Below are positions 18,282-28,700 of a DNA stretch of 64,000 nucleotides, one piece after another (positions within the stretch are counted from its first letter, which is position 1; every line of letters starts with the position of its first letter). The position numbers were made by a program, and so were the translations under genes. The stretch spans positions 1-64,000 of the forward strand of contig NZ_SLXI01000004.1 in the NCBI RefSeq assembly GCF_004345785.1, given 5' to 3'. This stretch comes from Bisgaardia hudsonensis. Its GTDB lineage: Bacteria > Pseudomonadota > Gammaproteobacteria > Enterobacterales > Pasteurellaceae. The notes below the pieces were generated by a model. The model saw only the letters and a program-made list of their open reading frames with translations, did no database searches and was not told the origin of the DNA.

Positions 18282-19129
18282 TGGAAATATTTAATTTTAT
18301 GAAAACTGCGGTAAAAAAATTAATAATTTTGACCGCACTTTATACGATGATCATTAATGCTCAAGCGGCACAATTAGCCATTGTTATTGATGATATGGGA
18401 TATCGCTCTAAAGAAGATGCCGCTATTTTAGCTTTACCTAAAGCGATTTCTGTTGCCATTATTCCTTCAGCCCCTAATGCTAAAGACATTAATCATAAAG
18501 CGAAGCAACAAAATCGTGATATTTTAATTCACTTACCGATGCAAGCTTTGGGACATCATAGCATTGAAACAGGTGCATTAAAGCTAGGAATGGATCAGGG
18601 GCAGGTCAATAATCGGATACAAACTGCAAAAAAAATTATTCCTGATGCCATTGGGTTAAATAATCATATGGGCAGTGCTGCAACTGCCGATGCAGATTTA
18701 ATGCATAAGTTAATGAAAGAGTTAAAACAACAAAATTTATTTTTCTTGGATAGTCGAACAATTGGTCGTTCTGTGGCGGGTAAAATCGCTAAGGAACAGG
18801 GGATTCCGAGTTTAGATAGACATATATTTTTAGATGATAGTAACGAATTTTCCGATGTGAGTCATCAGTTTCAAAGTGCTATCAGATATGCACAAAAATA
18901 TGGCATGGCAATCGTTATTGGTCATCCTAGAAAAAATACCATTGCCGTTTTACAATCTGGTTTAAAAAATCTTCCTAAAGATATTCAATTAATCGGTATT
19001 GGGAACCTATGGCGAAATGAAAAAGTGGTACCAATCAAACCATTTATCTTTTTATTTGACGGCAAACCCGCTCCAACCTCTGTTGAACCTTTTAAAAGGA
19101 TTTCTTTATTGCGAGGTATTCCTGAGTAA
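18281..19129 (+). CDS. yibQ: Divergent polysaccharide deacetylase family protein YibQ
   Basis: About 282 residues from the ATG at 18281, which overlaps the envC stop (TAATG). A TTG at 18269 and an ATG at 18299 are alternatives. After a signal-like hydrophobic segment (KKLIILTALYTMIINAQA) comes a deacetylase-fold domain: IVIDDMGYRS, ILIHLPMQ, NNHMGSAATAD and VIGHPRKNT. The family is a divergent NodB-like group usually found beside envC. The likely place of action is the periplasm, and its substrate is not established. An uptake core is at 18332-18340. It converges on comM with a 5-bp gap. Confidence 0.9.
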   Translation: MEIFNFMKTAVKKLIILTALYTMIINAQAAQLAIVIDDMGYRSKEDAAILALPKAISVAIIPSAPNAKDINHKAKQQNRDILIHLPMQALGHHSIETGALKLGMDQGQVNNRIQTAKKIIPDAIGLNNHMGSAATADADLMHKLMKELKQQNLFFLDSRTIGRSVAGKIAKEQGIPSLDRHIFLDDSNEFSDVSHQFQSAIRYAQKYGMAIVIGHPRKNTIAVLQSGLKNLPKDIQLIGIGNLWRNEKVVPIKPFIFLFDGKPAPTSVEPFKRISLLRGIPE

Positions 19130-19134
19130 TTCGA

Positions 19135-20667
19135 CTAAAGGTTATTAGATAATTTCTGTAATAATCGATCCATTGCCCGATATCCTAATGCTTCGGCAAT
19201 ATGAGGTTGAGCTATATCTTTTTCTTCTGCTAGATCAGCGATAGTACGAGCGACTTTTAATATGCGATGATAAGCGCGAACCGATAAGCCTAACTTAGTC
19301 AAAGCATTTTCTAGAAAGAAAGCATTATCTTTTGATAACCGACAATATTTTTCGATTTCTTTGCTCGTTAAATAAGCATTAACTTTCCCTGCTCTTGTAA
19401 GTTGAATTTCCCGTATTTTTAACACTTTATTTCTCACTTCTTCGCTAGTTTCTCCACGCTCATTCGTATTTTGTAATGTTCCTTTGGGTAGTAAAGGCAC
19501 TTCAATAGATAAATCGAAACGATCAAGAAAAGGACCTGATAAACGGTTTAAATATCGCATTACTTGCTGGGGTGAAGTGCGGTTATGAATACCAGAATAA
19601 TGACCTGTTGGACTTGGGTTCATCGCTGCAACTAATTGAAATTTAGCCGGAAATAAGATTTTAGCATTGGCTCGAGAAATAATGATTTCGCCACTTTCTA
19701 AAGGCTGTCTTAAAGCATCTAGTACCTTGCGATCAAACTCTGGCAGTTCATCTAAAAATAAAATACCATTATGTGCTAAGGATATTTCCCCCGGTTTGGG
19801 GATCGTACCACCGCCCACTAAAGCAGGTAAAGAGGCACTATGATGTGGTGAACGAAAAGGACGCTTTTTCCAATTATGAAAATTTAATTCATTATGAATA
19901 AGACTAGTAACGGAAGCGGTTTCTATGGCTTCTTGTGTGGTCATTTCAGGGAGTAAATCTGTTAAACGACTCGCTAACATTGTTTTTCCTGTTCCAGGTG
20001 GACCTAGAAATAATAGATTATGTTGTCCTGTTGCTGCAATGGTTAATGCTCGCTTAGCGTGTTGTTGACCTATAATATCAGTAAGATCTCGTTGTATTGG
20101 GTTTAATTGCTGATGGTTATTATTTGATACAATTGCGCTGGCTAAGGGCAATTGATGTCGTTCATTAAGAAAATTAACCACGTCTAACAAGGTTTCAGCA
20201 AAATAGGTTTCTTGATCAACGACTAAGGCTGCTTCATTCGCATTTTGTTTCGCAATAATTAAACGGCGTTTTTGTTTTTTAGCAGCTAAAATAGCAGGAA
20301 TAATTCCTTGAACGCCTCGTAATCCCCCTGTTAAAGCTAATTCACCTAATAACTCAAAATGTTGTAAATATTTACTCTCTAATTGTCCTGAAGCGGCCAA
20401 TATGCCAATGGCGATAGGCAAATCAAAACGCCCCCCTTCTTTTGGTAAATCAGCTGGTGCAAGATTAACGGTAATTCGTTTTGCAGGATATTTAAACTGT
20501 GCATTTAATAATGCACTTCGCACACGCCCTTGTGCTTCCGTAACTGTTTTTTCTGGTAAACCTACAAGGGTAAATGCTGGCTTACCATTGCTAATATGGA
20601 CTTCAATAGTAACTAATGGTGCTTGCACTCCCATAGAAGCACGACTATAAACAACAGCTAACGACAT
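19135..20667 (-). CDS. comM: ComM/YifB AAA+ ATPase, competence-associated helicase
   Basis: I chose the ATG at 20667 (MSLAVVYSRASMGVQAP) because AAGGAGAT precedes it with 7-bp spacing. An upstream in-frame ATG at 20685 lies before that ribosome site and is not used in the family. The 510-residue product has an N-terminal Lon-like ChlI domain (GLPEKTVTEAQGRVRSAL), Walker A GPPGTGKT and Walker B ILFLDELPEF, then a Mg-chelatase C-terminal domain. ComM is a hexameric branch-migration helicase that helps integrate transforming DNA in Haemophilus and related competent species. That fits the uptake sequences found throughout the window. One uptake core lies inside it (19575-19583). Confidence 0.94.
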   Translation of the reverse strand: MSLAVVYSRASMGVQAPLVTIEVHISNGKPAFTLVGLPEKTVTEAQGRVRSALLNAQFKYPAKRITVNLAPADLPKEGGRFDLPIAIGILAASGQLESKYLQHFELLGELALTGGLRGVQGIIPAILAAKKQKRRLIIAKQNANEAALVVDQETYFAETLLDVVNFLNERHQLPLASAIVSNNNHQQLNPIQRDLTDIIGQQHAKRALTIAATGQHNLLFLGPPGTGKTMLASRLTDLLPEMTTQEAIETASVTSLIHNELNFHNWKKRPFRSPHHSASLPALVGGGTIPKPGEISLAHNGILFLDELPEFDRKVLDALRQPLESGEIIISRANAKILFPAKFQLVAAMNPSPTGHYSGIHNRTSPQQVMRYLNRLSGPFLDRFDLSIEVPLLPKGTLQNTNERGETSEEVRNKVLKIREIQLTRAGKVNAYLTSKEIEKYCRLSKDNAFFLENALTKLGLSVRAYHRILKVARTIADLAEEKDIAQPHIAEALGYRAMDRLLQKLSNNL

Positions 20668-20702
20668 AATAATCTCCTTTTTCAATTTAAGAGATTATAA
20701 AA

Positions 20703-20756
20703 AAAGCAAAATAAACAGAATTTATTTTGCTTTTTATTGCGATCGAGATCGCAAAT
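20703..20756. repeat. Terminator-like direct repeat, copy A
   Basis: The first 33 bases are identical to 21515-21547 and form a 13-bp stem (AAAGCAAAATAAA / TTTATTTTGCTTT, loop CAGAA) followed by T's. The next 21 bases match copy B at 17 positions, and here form a second perfect inverted repeat, TTGCGATC-GA-GATCGCAA. It lies between the divergent comM and AhpD-like starts, where no gene ends. Confidence 0.9.
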
Positions 20757-20936
20757 TTACAAAATTATCAAACTTTATTGTTTTATTTATGTAGTGAGAG
20801 TCTTTATATCAAGATTTATGTATAAGATATAAGCGAGTGTTTATTTGTTTAAATTGAAAAATTTTATTGCATTCCTCCATTGTTTTAATTATCTTGCAAA
20901 AACGTTTATTAAATTTTTTACATTATAGGAGTATTT

Positions 20937-21491
20937 ATGGCTCGTTTGACCGTTCATTCAATTAGTAGTGCACCAGAAGAAGCAAAAGCGAGAATGGAAG
21001 CTGTTCAACGCAATAATGGGTTTATCCCCAATTTGATTGGTGTGTTGGCTAATTCACCACAAGCATTGGCATTTTATCAAGAAATAGGGAAAATGAATGG
21101 TACAAATTCATTAACAGCTGAAGAAATTGAAGTTGTACAAATTACCGCGGCTGTACATAATGGTTGTGATTTTTGTGTTGCGGGGCATTCAAAAATAGCA
21201 AAACTACGATTAAAAATGCCTGCTCCAATATTAGAAGCATTACGTAATCGCACTGCTATTGAGGGTAATTTAAAATACCAAGCATTAGCCGTATTTACTA
21301 TGCAACTTATAGATAAGCGTGGTCAAGTATCAGATGCAGAGTTAACCGCATTTAAATCTGTTGGTTATAGCGATCAAAATGTATTAGATGTGATTATGGG
21401 GATTGCGTTGGCAACACTTTGTAACTATGCTAATAATGTAGCACAAACAGAAATTAATCCAGAGCTATCAGACTACTTACCTAATAAGTAA
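20937..21491 (+). CDS. AhpD/carboxymuconolactone decarboxylase family protein
   Basis: A 184-residue protein of the CMD/AhpD-like fold. It has the redox motif CDFCVAGH (Cys-x-x-Cys plus the usual trailing His) near residues 78-85, and the family opening RMEAVQRNNGFIPNLIGVLANSP. Members are often thiol-peroxidase-type oxidoreductases, but the substrate here is unknown. Ribosome site AGGAG lies 7 bp before the ATG. The gene stands alone on the plus strand between engB and comM, both minus-strand. Two copies of a terminator repeat flank it (20703 and 21515), which suggests a later insertion between two ancestral neighbours. Confidence 0.88.
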   Translation: MARLTVHSISSAPEEAKARMEAVQRNNGFIPNLIGVLANSPQALAFYQEIGKMNGTNSLTAEEIEVVQITAAVHNGCDFCVAGHSKIAKLRLKMPAPILEALRNRTAIEGNLKYQALAVFTMQLIDKRGQVSDAELTAFKSVGYSDQNVLDVIMGIALATLCNYANNVAQTEINPELSDYLPNK

Positions 21492-21514
21492 TGATAAACT
21501 TAGATTGGTTGTAT

Positions 21515-21568
21515 AAAGCAAAATAAACAGAATTTATTTTGCTTTTTGTTACGATCAACATCGCAAAT
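21515..21568. repeat. Terminator-like direct repeat, copy B
   Basis: The second copy of the repeat at 20703-20756, with the identical 33-base hairpin portion. It ends 1 bp before the engB stop codon and begins 23 bp after the AhpD-like stop, so it can terminate both convergent genes. The GATCGC inverted repeat of copy A is degraded here. Confidence 0.9.
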
Positions 21569-21569
21569 A

Positions 21570-22184
21570 TTATTCAAATATTGGTGAAAACCATTCATTA
21601 AGTTTATTCGAGAGTTTATCTACACCAAATTTATTTAATGCTGAAAATGCTTCAACTTGAATATCTCCTTGGAAAGGTAAAATAGCTTCTCTCACCATTT
21701 TAATTTGTTTACTTCTTTCACTTTGACTGAGTTTGTCGGCTTTAGTTAGTAATAATAAAATAGGTAAATTAGCAGAAACTGCCCATTCAATCATTTGTTG
21801 ATCGAGGTCTTTTAGTGGGTGGCGAATATCCATTAAAATCACAACCCCCCCTAAGCATTCACGTTTTTGTAAGTATTCTCCTAAAGATTTTTGCCATTGA
21901 ATTTTTACTTTTTCAGGTACTGCCGCATAACCATAACCTGGTAAATCTACGAGTTTACAATTTGGCTCAACTTCAAATAAATTGATTAATTGTGTTCGTC
22001 CTGGTGTTTTTGATGTTCTTGCTAAGTTTTTTTGATTGGTTAATGTATTAAGTGCGGTTGATTTTCCCGCATTTGATCGCCCAGCAAAAGCAATTTCAAT
22101 CCCAGTATCTTCAGGTAATACTTTAATATTCGGTGCACTCATTAGAAAATGCGTTTTTTGGTAGTTCAGTGTGATATCTGTCAT
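21570..22184 (-). CDS. engB: Ribosome biogenesis GTPase EngB (YsxC/YihA)
   Basis: A 204-residue TRAFAC GTPase of normal length. The G1 loop is GRSNAGKST (residues 35-43), the G3 region [13 protein letters not shown] and the G4 motif TKAD, with the G5 region [10 protein letters not shown]. EngB is needed for assembly of the 50S subunit. It is a single minus-strand gene. An uptake core is inside it at 22050-22058. The nearest downstream gene on its strand is comM, which I recall as its direct neighbour in H. influenzae; here the AhpD-like gene lies between them. Confidence 0.95.
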   Translation of the reverse strand: MTDITLNYQKTHFLMSAPNIKVLPEDTGIEIAFAGRSNAGKSTALNTLTNQKNLARTSKTPGRTQLINLFEVEPNCKLVDLPGYGYAAVPEKVKIQWQKSLGEYLQKRECLGGVVILMDIRHPLKDLDQQMIEWAVSANLPILLLLTKADKLSQSERSKQIKMVREAILPFQGDIQVEAFSALNKFGVDKLSNKLNEWFSPIFE

Positions 22185-22301
22185 TTTAGAAACCTACAAT
22201 ATAAAATTATTTGCTTAAGGATACCTTATAAATGAAAAATGAACGAGAAAAAATCTAGATTTAGTCTATAATGCGCTATCTTTTTTATTAAAATAAGAAT
22301 T

Positions 22302-23177
22302 ATGAGTAAAAATATATACCAATGGCCTAATCCTTTATTAGTTTATCCTGATAGAGAAAATAAATCTTATCGCTTAAAACGTTTTCGTTTTAAATTAAGA
22401 ATGTTATTAAACTACTTCAATATTCAAAAATTTGAAAAATTTATTAATCAACATGATTATTTAATTGATTTATTAAATAATCATCCTATGTACAGCTACC
22501 CTGTGGCACATCGTTTTTTAGATAAGCGTTTTCATGGTACGCAAAAGTTAAACATCATTTGTGAAAATTTAACTTTTTTGCCAAAGAAATTTAAGGAATT
22601 AAAACTTGCTCAATTATGGGAAAAATCAGTAAATTTTGGTGAAGTTATCGAAAATTTTGAGCTAATTTTAAAGATTAATGAATATCAGCCAATGGAAGGT
22701 TATTGGTCTTTGGAGTTAGTACATAAACCAAGCCAAGAATTAATCTATTTATTAACTTTTGGAAAAGTGGAAGATAGTTTATTGATTGGTGTGATTCAAG
22801 GGCCGAATTGTGAAGGCTCAAAAGAGATTGTTAAAGCATTAACTAAACAATGTCATGGTTTGCGTCCTGCTTATTTGATGATTGAAATTATGAAAGCATT
22901 AACCATGGTATTAGGGTATGAAAAGTTGTTTGGTATTCCACAAAAATATCAAAATAAATCTCGATTTGTGCGTAGTAGTCGTTATCTAGTGAATTACGAT
23001 ACACTTTTTAGCGAAAGTGGCGGTAAATTGGAAAAATATTGGGACTTACCTTTAGATATAGGACAGAAAACCTTAGATGGCATTCCTAGTAAAAAACGGT
23101 CAATGTATAAAAAACGTTATGCTATGTTAGATGAGATTATGGAGATTTTAAAAAGTCATTTATTAGCAAATAAATAA
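22302..23177 (+). CDS. VirK/YbjX family protein (DUF535)
   Basis: A 291-residue protein of the VirK/YbjX (DUF535) family, recognised from YLLTFGKVEDSLLIGVIQGPN, LRPAYLMIEIMKAL and the tail KYWDLPLDIGQKTLDGIPSKKRSMYKKR. The fold has an acetyltransferase-like flavour. Known members are linked to virulence or envelope stress in Shigella and Salmonella, but no enzymatic role is settled. It has no signal peptide. A TATAAT at 22267-22272 upstream is a plausible -10. It is a single gene, closed by the terminator at 23181-23210, convergent with gpt. I am confident of the family, not of a function. Confidence 0.85.
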   Translation: MSKNIYQWPNPLLVYPDRENKSYRLKRFRFKLRMLLNYFNIQKFEKFINQHDYLIDLLNNHPMYSYPVAHRFLDKRFHGTQKLNIICENLTFLPKKFKELKLAQLWEKSVNFGEVIENFELILKINEYQPMEGYWSLELVHKPSQELIYLLTFGKVEDSLLIGVIQGPNCEGSKEIVKALTKQCHGLRPAYLMIEIMKALTMVLGYEKLFGIPQKYQNKSRFVRSSRYLVNYDTLFSESGGKLEKYWDLPLDIGQKTLDGIPSKKRSMYKKRYAMLDEIMEILKSHLLANK

Positions 23178-23180
23178 TAC

Positions 23181-23210
23181 AAAAATAGCCCAGATAAAAG
23201 GGCTATTTTT
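23181..23210. terminator. Bidirectional terminator between the VirK-like gene and gpt
   Basis: An 11-bp perfect stem AAAAATAGCCC / GGGCTATTTTT with loop AGATAAAA. T-runs follow in both directions between the two convergent genes. Confidence 0.88.
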
Positions 23211-23224
23211 TTATGTATTGTTGA

Positions 23225-23689
23225 TTATTTTCTTGCTAATGGTGGAACAAAGCAAATTCCCATATCCCAAGGCTGTTCAATCCAAGTATTTTGTGGAATA
23301 TCAATTACATATTCATCAACTAATGAAGCACCAGCTGGTTTAGCAAATACGGTTACAAAGCGTGCATTAGGATATAATTCACGAACGGCTTTAGCGGTAT
23401 TTCCGGTATCTACTAAGTCATCAATAACGATAAAACCTTCACCGCCATTTTCTACTTCTGCGGCATGTATAATATTTAAATCACCCTGTTGATTATGCTC
23501 ATAACTTGCGATACAGACAGTTTCAACATGGCGAATATTCAATTCTCTTGCTAGCACTGCTGCAGGAAATAAGCCACCACGACTTACTGCAATAATGCCT
23601 TTCCATTGTGAGGCTGGAAGCAAACGTTCTGATAATTTACGTGCGTGCATTTGGAACATATCCCAAGTTACAACATATTTTTCACTCAT
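23225..23689 (-). CDS. gpt: Xanthine (guanine) phosphoribosyltransferase Gpt
   Basis: A 154-residue purine phosphoribosyltransferase, matching E. coli Gpt in length. The PRPP-binding loop is [20 protein letters not shown] (about residues 83-102), with the N-terminal [20 protein letters not shown] and the base-recognising C-terminal tail [10 protein letters not shown]. It salvages xanthine and guanine (and weakly hypoxanthine) to their monophosphates at the inner face of the membrane. It is divergent from pepD, the order I recall in H. influenzae. Ribosome site is GGGTGA. Identity is clear. Confidence 0.95.
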   Translation of the reverse strand: MSEKYVVTWDMFQMHARKLSERLLPASQWKGIIAVSRGGLFPAAVLARELNIRHVETVCIASYEHNQQGDLNIIHAAEVENGGEGFIVIDDLVDTGNTAKAVRELYPNARFVTVFAKPAGASLVDEYVIDIPQNTWIEQPWDMGICFVPPLARK

Positions 23690-23819
23690 AATTCACCCTA
23701 TTTGTAAAATTTTTGTGACTCTAAAGAGACCGAATAAATAAAAATTGCGTTAGGATAACCTAAAACCCATTTTTATGCTATGATTTTCAAACGATTTATT
23801 TATAAATAAAGGTAATAAA

Positions 23820-25280
23820 ATGTCAGAAATAAAAACATTAGAACCTAAATTGTTATGGCAATGGTTCGATCAAATTTGTGCAATTCCTCATCCCTCTTAT
23901 CAAGAAGAACAAATTGCTACATTTATTGTAAATTGGGCAAAACAAAAGGGATTTTATGTAGAAAGAGATGAAGTAGGTAATGTATTAATTCGTAAACCAG
24001 CAACAAAAGGCATGGAAAATCGCCAATCTATCGCATTACAAGCACATTTGGATATGGTGCCACAAGCTAATGAAGGGACAAAACATGATTTTGCAAAAGA
24101 TCCTATTCAACCTTACATTGATGGTGAATGGGTAACGGCAAAGGGCACTACATTAGGAGCGGATAATGGTATTGGTATGGCCTCAACTTTAGCCGTATTA
24201 GATAGTGATAATATCCCTCATCCAGAACTTGAAGTATTGCTTACTATGACAGAAGAAAGCGGTATGGAGGGAGCATTAGGTTTACGTCCAAATTGGCTAA
24301 AATCAAATATTATGATTAATACGGATACGGAAGAAGATGGCGAAATTTATATCGGCTGTGCAGGCGGTGAAAATGCTGATTTTGAAATTCCGGTTAATCG
24401 TATTCACAATACTTATAAACATAGCTATCAGATTATATTAAAAGGTTTACGTGGTGGGCATTCTGGTTGTGATATTCATACAGGACGTGCTAATGCAATT
24501 AAGACGATTGTACGTTTCCTTGCAAATTTACAACAATCCCAATCAGATTTTACTTTCACACTAGCTGAAATTTCTGGTGGCTCGGTTCGTAATGCGATTC
24601 CAAGAGAAGCATTTGTCACAATTTGTTTCAATGGTGATGCATCAATACTAGAAAGTGCGGTCAAAAATTTTGAAGTATTATTAAAAGCCGAATTAGCAAT
24701 TGCTGAACCAAATTTGACATTCTCTGTGGTAAGTAAAGATTTACCTCAAAATATCTTTGATAAAGAATCAACAGCAAGGGTAATTAATACATTAAATGCC
24801 TTACCAAATGGTATTATTCGTAATAGTGATGTGGTAGAGAATGTAGTAGAAACATCATTAAGTGTTGGTGTATTAGAGACACAAGACAGTTCAGTTAATG
24901 CAACGATTTTGTTACGTTCATTAATCGAAAGCGGTAGAGAATATGTGGATAGCTTATTGCTATCATTGGCAAATATTTCTGGGAGTAAAGTGATTCTTTC
25001 AGGAGCATATCCTGGTTGGGAACCGCATAACGATAGCCCAATTCTTGAATTGACTAAGACAGTGTATACGGAGATTTTAGGCTATGCGCCTGAAATTAAA
25101 GTAATTCACGCAGGGCTTGAATGTGGTTTATTGAAAAAAATCTATCCGAATTTAGATGTGGTTTCAATCGGCCCAACAATCCGCAATGCTCACTCTCCTG
25201 ATGAGAAAGTACATATCCCTGCGGTGCAAACTTATTGGAAATTATTGACGAAGATTTTGGCGGAAGTGCCAGTTAAGTAA
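23820..25280 (+). CDS. pepD: Aminoacyl-histidine dipeptidase PepD (peptidase D)
   Basis: A 486-residue M20-family metallopeptidase, the standard PepD length. The zinc-site motifs appear in order: [11 protein letters not shown] near residue 75, GADNGIGMA near 115, [12 protein letters not shown] near 145, and a late HAGLECGLL. It cleaves Xaa-His dipeptides such as carnosine in the cytosol. Ribosome site AAGG lies 6 bp before the ATG. It is a single gene, ended by the hairpin at 25286-25319. An uptake core lies inside it (24653-24661). Nothing unusual was seen. Confidence 0.95.
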   Translation: MSEIKTLEPKLLWQWFDQICAIPHPSYQEEQIATFIVNWAKQKGFYVERDEVGNVLIRKPATKGMENRQSIALQAHLDMVPQANEGTKHDFAKDPIQPYIDGEWVTAKGTTLGADNGIGMASTLAVLDSDNIPHPELEVLLTMTEESGMEGALGLRPNWLKSNIMINTDTEEDGEIYIGCAGGENADFEIPVNRIHNTYKHSYQIILKGLRGGHSGCDIHTGRANAIKTIVRFLANLQQSQSDFTFTLAEISGGSVRNAIPREAFVTICFNGDASILESAVKNFEVLLKAELAIAEPNLTFSVVSKDLPQNIFDKESTARVINTLNALPNGIIRNSDVVENVVETSLSVGVLETQDSSVNATILLRSLIESGREYVDSLLLSLANISGSKVILSGAYPGWEPHNDSPILELTKTVYTEILGYAPEIKVIHAGLECGLLKKIYPNLDVVSIGPTIRNAHSPDEKVHIPAVQTYWKLLTKILAEVPVK

Positions 25281-25285
25281 AATAG

Positions 25286-25319
25286 AAACGGCATTTTATC
25301 AAATTATAAAATGCCGTTT
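25286..25319 (+). terminator. pepD terminator
   Basis: Perfect 14-bp stem AAACGGCATTTTAT / ATAAAATGCCGTTT with loop CAAATT, starting 5 bp after the pepD stop and followed by TTT. Confidence 0.88.
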
Positions 25320-25338
25320 TTAATTAAATATTATTTAA

Positions 25339-25905
25339 TTAAAAATTAAATCTAATTCCTACATTTCCACCATATTGATGAAGATCTTTAAATAGAACAT
25401 TGTATTCTGCACCTAAATTAATACTAAAATTTTCATTTATTTTAACTTGAAGACCAGCAAGGGCTCAGTATCCAACACTTGAGGTTTCGGTTTCAACAAA
25501 AGGGATATTGAAATAACTATGAAGCATATTAGCCTTATTCAGGGATAATCTGAAACCTAAATAAGGAACAAGATTACTGGAAAATTCAAAATCACGGAAA
25601 ATAGAAAAACCAAATGATTTTACTTTCAAATCTAGGTTACCAAGCAAATATTTCCATTTTATTTGTTCAATATTAGTATAGTCCAATGAAAATCGAGAAT
25701 TATTGTAATAATATCCTAAACTAATTCTTTGTGTAGATATTTTTTGTTTAGGTAGTTTAGGAAAATCCTCATCAGTAAATTTTATATTAGAGACTCCTAT
25801 ATCACCTTGAAAATAAATTCCGTATGAGTCAATAACAGGGAGCTCTGTTGCTGATGCAGATATGATCGTTGTTGAGAGAATAGTGGCTATTAACAATTTT
25901 TTCAT
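25339..25905 (-). pseudogene. Small outer-membrane beta-barrel protein, interrupted by one in-frame TGA
   Basis: The frame opens with a signal peptide (MKKLLIATILSTTIISASA) and continues as alternating beta-strand sequence. A TGA at 25465-25467 stops it after 146 codons. The same frame then runs on for 41 codons (beginning ALAGLQVKINENFSINLG) to a TAA at 25339 and ends in Phe (GIRFNF), the usual C-terminal residue of outer-membrane barrels. Restoring the stop, for example to Gly (VGY-G-ALAG), gives a 188-residue OmpA-like or opacity-like barrel. So this is one gene with a single nonsense change, or rarely a real readthrough. It is divergent from an XRE regulator. The exact family was not named. 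Confidence 0.8.
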
Positions 25906-25999
25906 AGAATAAAATCCTTAATTATGTAAAAATAGAAATGTAATTTGCATAAAATACAGATCTATATTAATTACGAGTAGTTATGTTATCTAGATCAAA

Positions 26000-26021
26000 A
26001 AAAGACAGTTTTCTGTCGTTT
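26000..26021. promoter_or_regulatory. Possible XRE operator (GACAG inverted repeat)
   Basis: GACAG-TTTT-CTGTC (26004-26017), flanked by A's on the left and T's on the right, lies in the 151-bp gap between the broken outer-membrane gene and the divergent XRE gene, 40 bp before the latter. It could be an autoregulatory operator. No second copy was seen in the gap. Confidence 0.4.
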
Positions 26022-26056
26022 TATTTCAAGAAAAACTCAATTAGTGGAGATAATCA

Positions 26057-26458
26057 ATGGGTACACATGAGAAAATTAGATTGATGCGAGAAGTGCGTCA
26101 ATGGTCTCAGGAAGAAATGGCTGAAAAATTAAATATGTCGCCAAGTGGTTATGCAAAAATTGAGCGAGGAGAAACAAAACTTTATCTAGATAAACTTGAA
26201 AAAATCGCTCAAATTCTTGATATTGATTTAATAGAATTAATCCAGTCTTCAGAAAAAAATATCTGTTTTTTAATTAGTGAGAATAGTCAACTCAGCTCCA
26301 ATTATTACGCTAATAATGATGCCTCTATTGAAAATGAAAAATTAAAATTAATTATTTCTCATAAAGAGCAGATTCTTGAACAAAAAGATAATGAAATAAA
26401 GTCTCTAAGAGAAATTATTGAGCTACTAAAATTACAAACAAAATCAGATAATAAATAG
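26057..26458 (+). CDS. XRE-family HTH regulator with C-terminal coiled coil
   Basis: A 133-residue protein. Residues 5-62 are a Cro/C1-type helix-turn-helix (MREVRQWSQEEMAEKLNMS, then PSGYAKIERGETKLYLDKLE). A Lys/Glu/Ile-rich region (about 92-130) is predicted coiled coil (LKLIISHKEQILEQKDNEIK), probably for dimerisation. Ribosome site GGAG precedes the ATG. It is divergent from the interrupted outer-membrane gene and may regulate it; that is inferred from position and from the inverted repeat in the shared gap. Orphan XRE genes can also be phage or toxin-antitoxin remnants, but no partner gene lies next to it. Confidence 0.8.
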   Translation: MGTHEKIRLMREVRQWSQEEMAEKLNMSPSGYAKIERGETKLYLDKLEKIAQILDIDLIELIQSSEKNICFLISENSQLSSNYYANNDASIENEKLKLIISHKEQILEQKDNEIKSLREIIELLKLQTKSDNK

Positions 26459-26488
26459 AATTGCCTATATTTATTTAAGATATTTATT

Positions 26489-26516
26489 AAAGTGTGGTCA
26501 AATTCAACCGCACTTT
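26489..26516. terminator. Terminator containing an uptake core, XRE/murQ convergence
   Basis: AAAGTGTGGT (26489-26498) pairs with ACCGCACTTT (26507-26516) with one G-T wobble and loop CAAATTCA. The right arm is a full uptake core in minus orientation. It lies between the convergent XRE and murQ genes. Confidence 0.75.
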
Positions 26517-26528
26517 TCTATTTCTAAT

Positions 26529-27455
<927 letters not shown>

Positions 27456-28565
27456 TTATTTAGGGTAAATTACCCCTAAACTGACCGCATTTTTTGCACC
27501 AGTTACCATCGGTAAATTTGAAGATTGATTATTTATACGTTTGTAAGCAAGCCATGCAAATGCCGCAGCTTCAACATAATCTATATCTATACCATAGTCT
27601 GTGGTAGTGGCTACTTGCCATTGTGGGAGGGATTCTTGTAATCCTTCGATAATTAATGGATTTTTAGCGCCACCGCCACAAACCAATAATAAGCAAGGTA
27701 ATTCGCTTTGGATATGTTGCAGTTGTTGTGCTGTGCATTGTACCGTTAATTCTACTAATGTTGCTTGTACATCTTCTGGTAAAAGTGCGGTAAAATTTTT
27801 TAACTTTTTTTCTAACCAAGCTAAATTAAATAATTCTCGTCCAGTGCTTTTCGGTGCTGGTATTGAGAAATAAGGTTCATCTAATAATACTTGAAGTAAG
27901 TTATTATTTATCTTTCCTGTTTTTGCCCATTGTGCATTTTTGTCGTAGGGTTGCCCTAAATGTTTATTAATCCAACTATCCAATAAGGTATTTCCTGGAC
28001 CTGTATCATAACCAATTGTTTGTTGGTTGGGGATTAGACAGGAAATATTACTAATACCACCGATATTCAGGACTACGGTAATTCTATTTGGGTTTGAAAA
28101 TAGTTCTTGATGAAAAGCAGGAACTAAAGGTGCACCTTGTCCACCATAAGCCATATCTTTACGGCGAAAATCGGCAATGGTTGTAATTTGTGTTTTGGCG
28201 GCAATAATATTCATATCGCCTATTTGCATCGTAAAAGGATAATCCCCTTGTGGTGCATGCCAAATGGTTTGCCCATGACAGCCAGTCGCTTGAATATCTG
28301 TTGATGTAAGCGAATGTTTACGCAAAAATTGGTTGATACTTTCAGCATAAAGATTGCCTAATTGATGATCTATTTCACCTAGATTTTGTAAGCTGGTTTG
28401 TCCTGAATGCAAAAGTGCGGTCAATTTTTTGTGTAAATTTAAAGGCATTGGAACAAAATCTGTTGCGATAATTTTAGGGTTGTTCCCTTTGAAATCCATT
28501 AAAGTAAGATCGACACCATCTAGGCTAGTGCCGGACATTACACCAATATAATACTGGGATTGCAT
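27456..28565 (-). CDS. anmK: Anhydro-N-acetylmuramic acid kinase AnmK
   Basis: A 369-residue sugar kinase of the actin-like fold with the N-terminal nucleotide-binding signature [15 protein letters not shown], central [12 protein letters not shown] and [12 protein letters not shown], and C-terminal [13 protein letters not shown]. It hydrates and phosphorylates 1,6-anhydroMurNAc released from murein turnover, giving MurNAc 6-phosphate for MurQ. It heads the anmK-murQ pair. Two uptake cores are inside it (27783, 28413). It is divergent from glmU with a 135-bp gap. The neighbouring glmU acts on the same sugar pool (UDP-GlcNAc synthesis). Confidence 0.95.
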   Translation of the reverse strand: MQSQYYIGVMSGTSLDGVDLTLMDFKGNNPKIIATDFVPMPLNLHKKLTALLHSGQTSLQNLGEIDHQLGNLYAESINQFLRKHSLTSTDIQATGCHGQTIWHAPQGDYPFTMQIGDMNIIAAKTQITTIADFRRKDMAYGGQGAPLVPAFHQELFSNPNRITVVLNIGGISNISCLIPNQQTIGYDTGPGNTLLDSWINKHLGQPYDKNAQWAKTGKINNNLLQVLLDEPYFSIPAPKSTGRELFNLAWLEKKLKNFTALLPEDVQATLVELTVQCTAQQLQHIQSELPCLLLVCGGGAKNPLIIEGLQESLPQWQVATTTDYGIDIDYVEAAAFAWLAYKRINNQSSNLPMVTGAKNAVSLGVIYPK

Positions 28566-28700
28566 TGATTTATCCTTTCTTTAGGAAAACGATTCCATAA
28601 TAATATTATACTTATCAATAAAAGTGCAGAGTAATTTTTATTTACGATTATTCTGTTATAAAATGCAACAAGTTGATCACTGATAATAAAAGAGAACATT

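Noticed and set aside
20668-20685. Six-codon N-terminal extension of ComM
   Set aside because: It lies across the strong ribosome site AAGGAGAT that serves the ATG at 20667.
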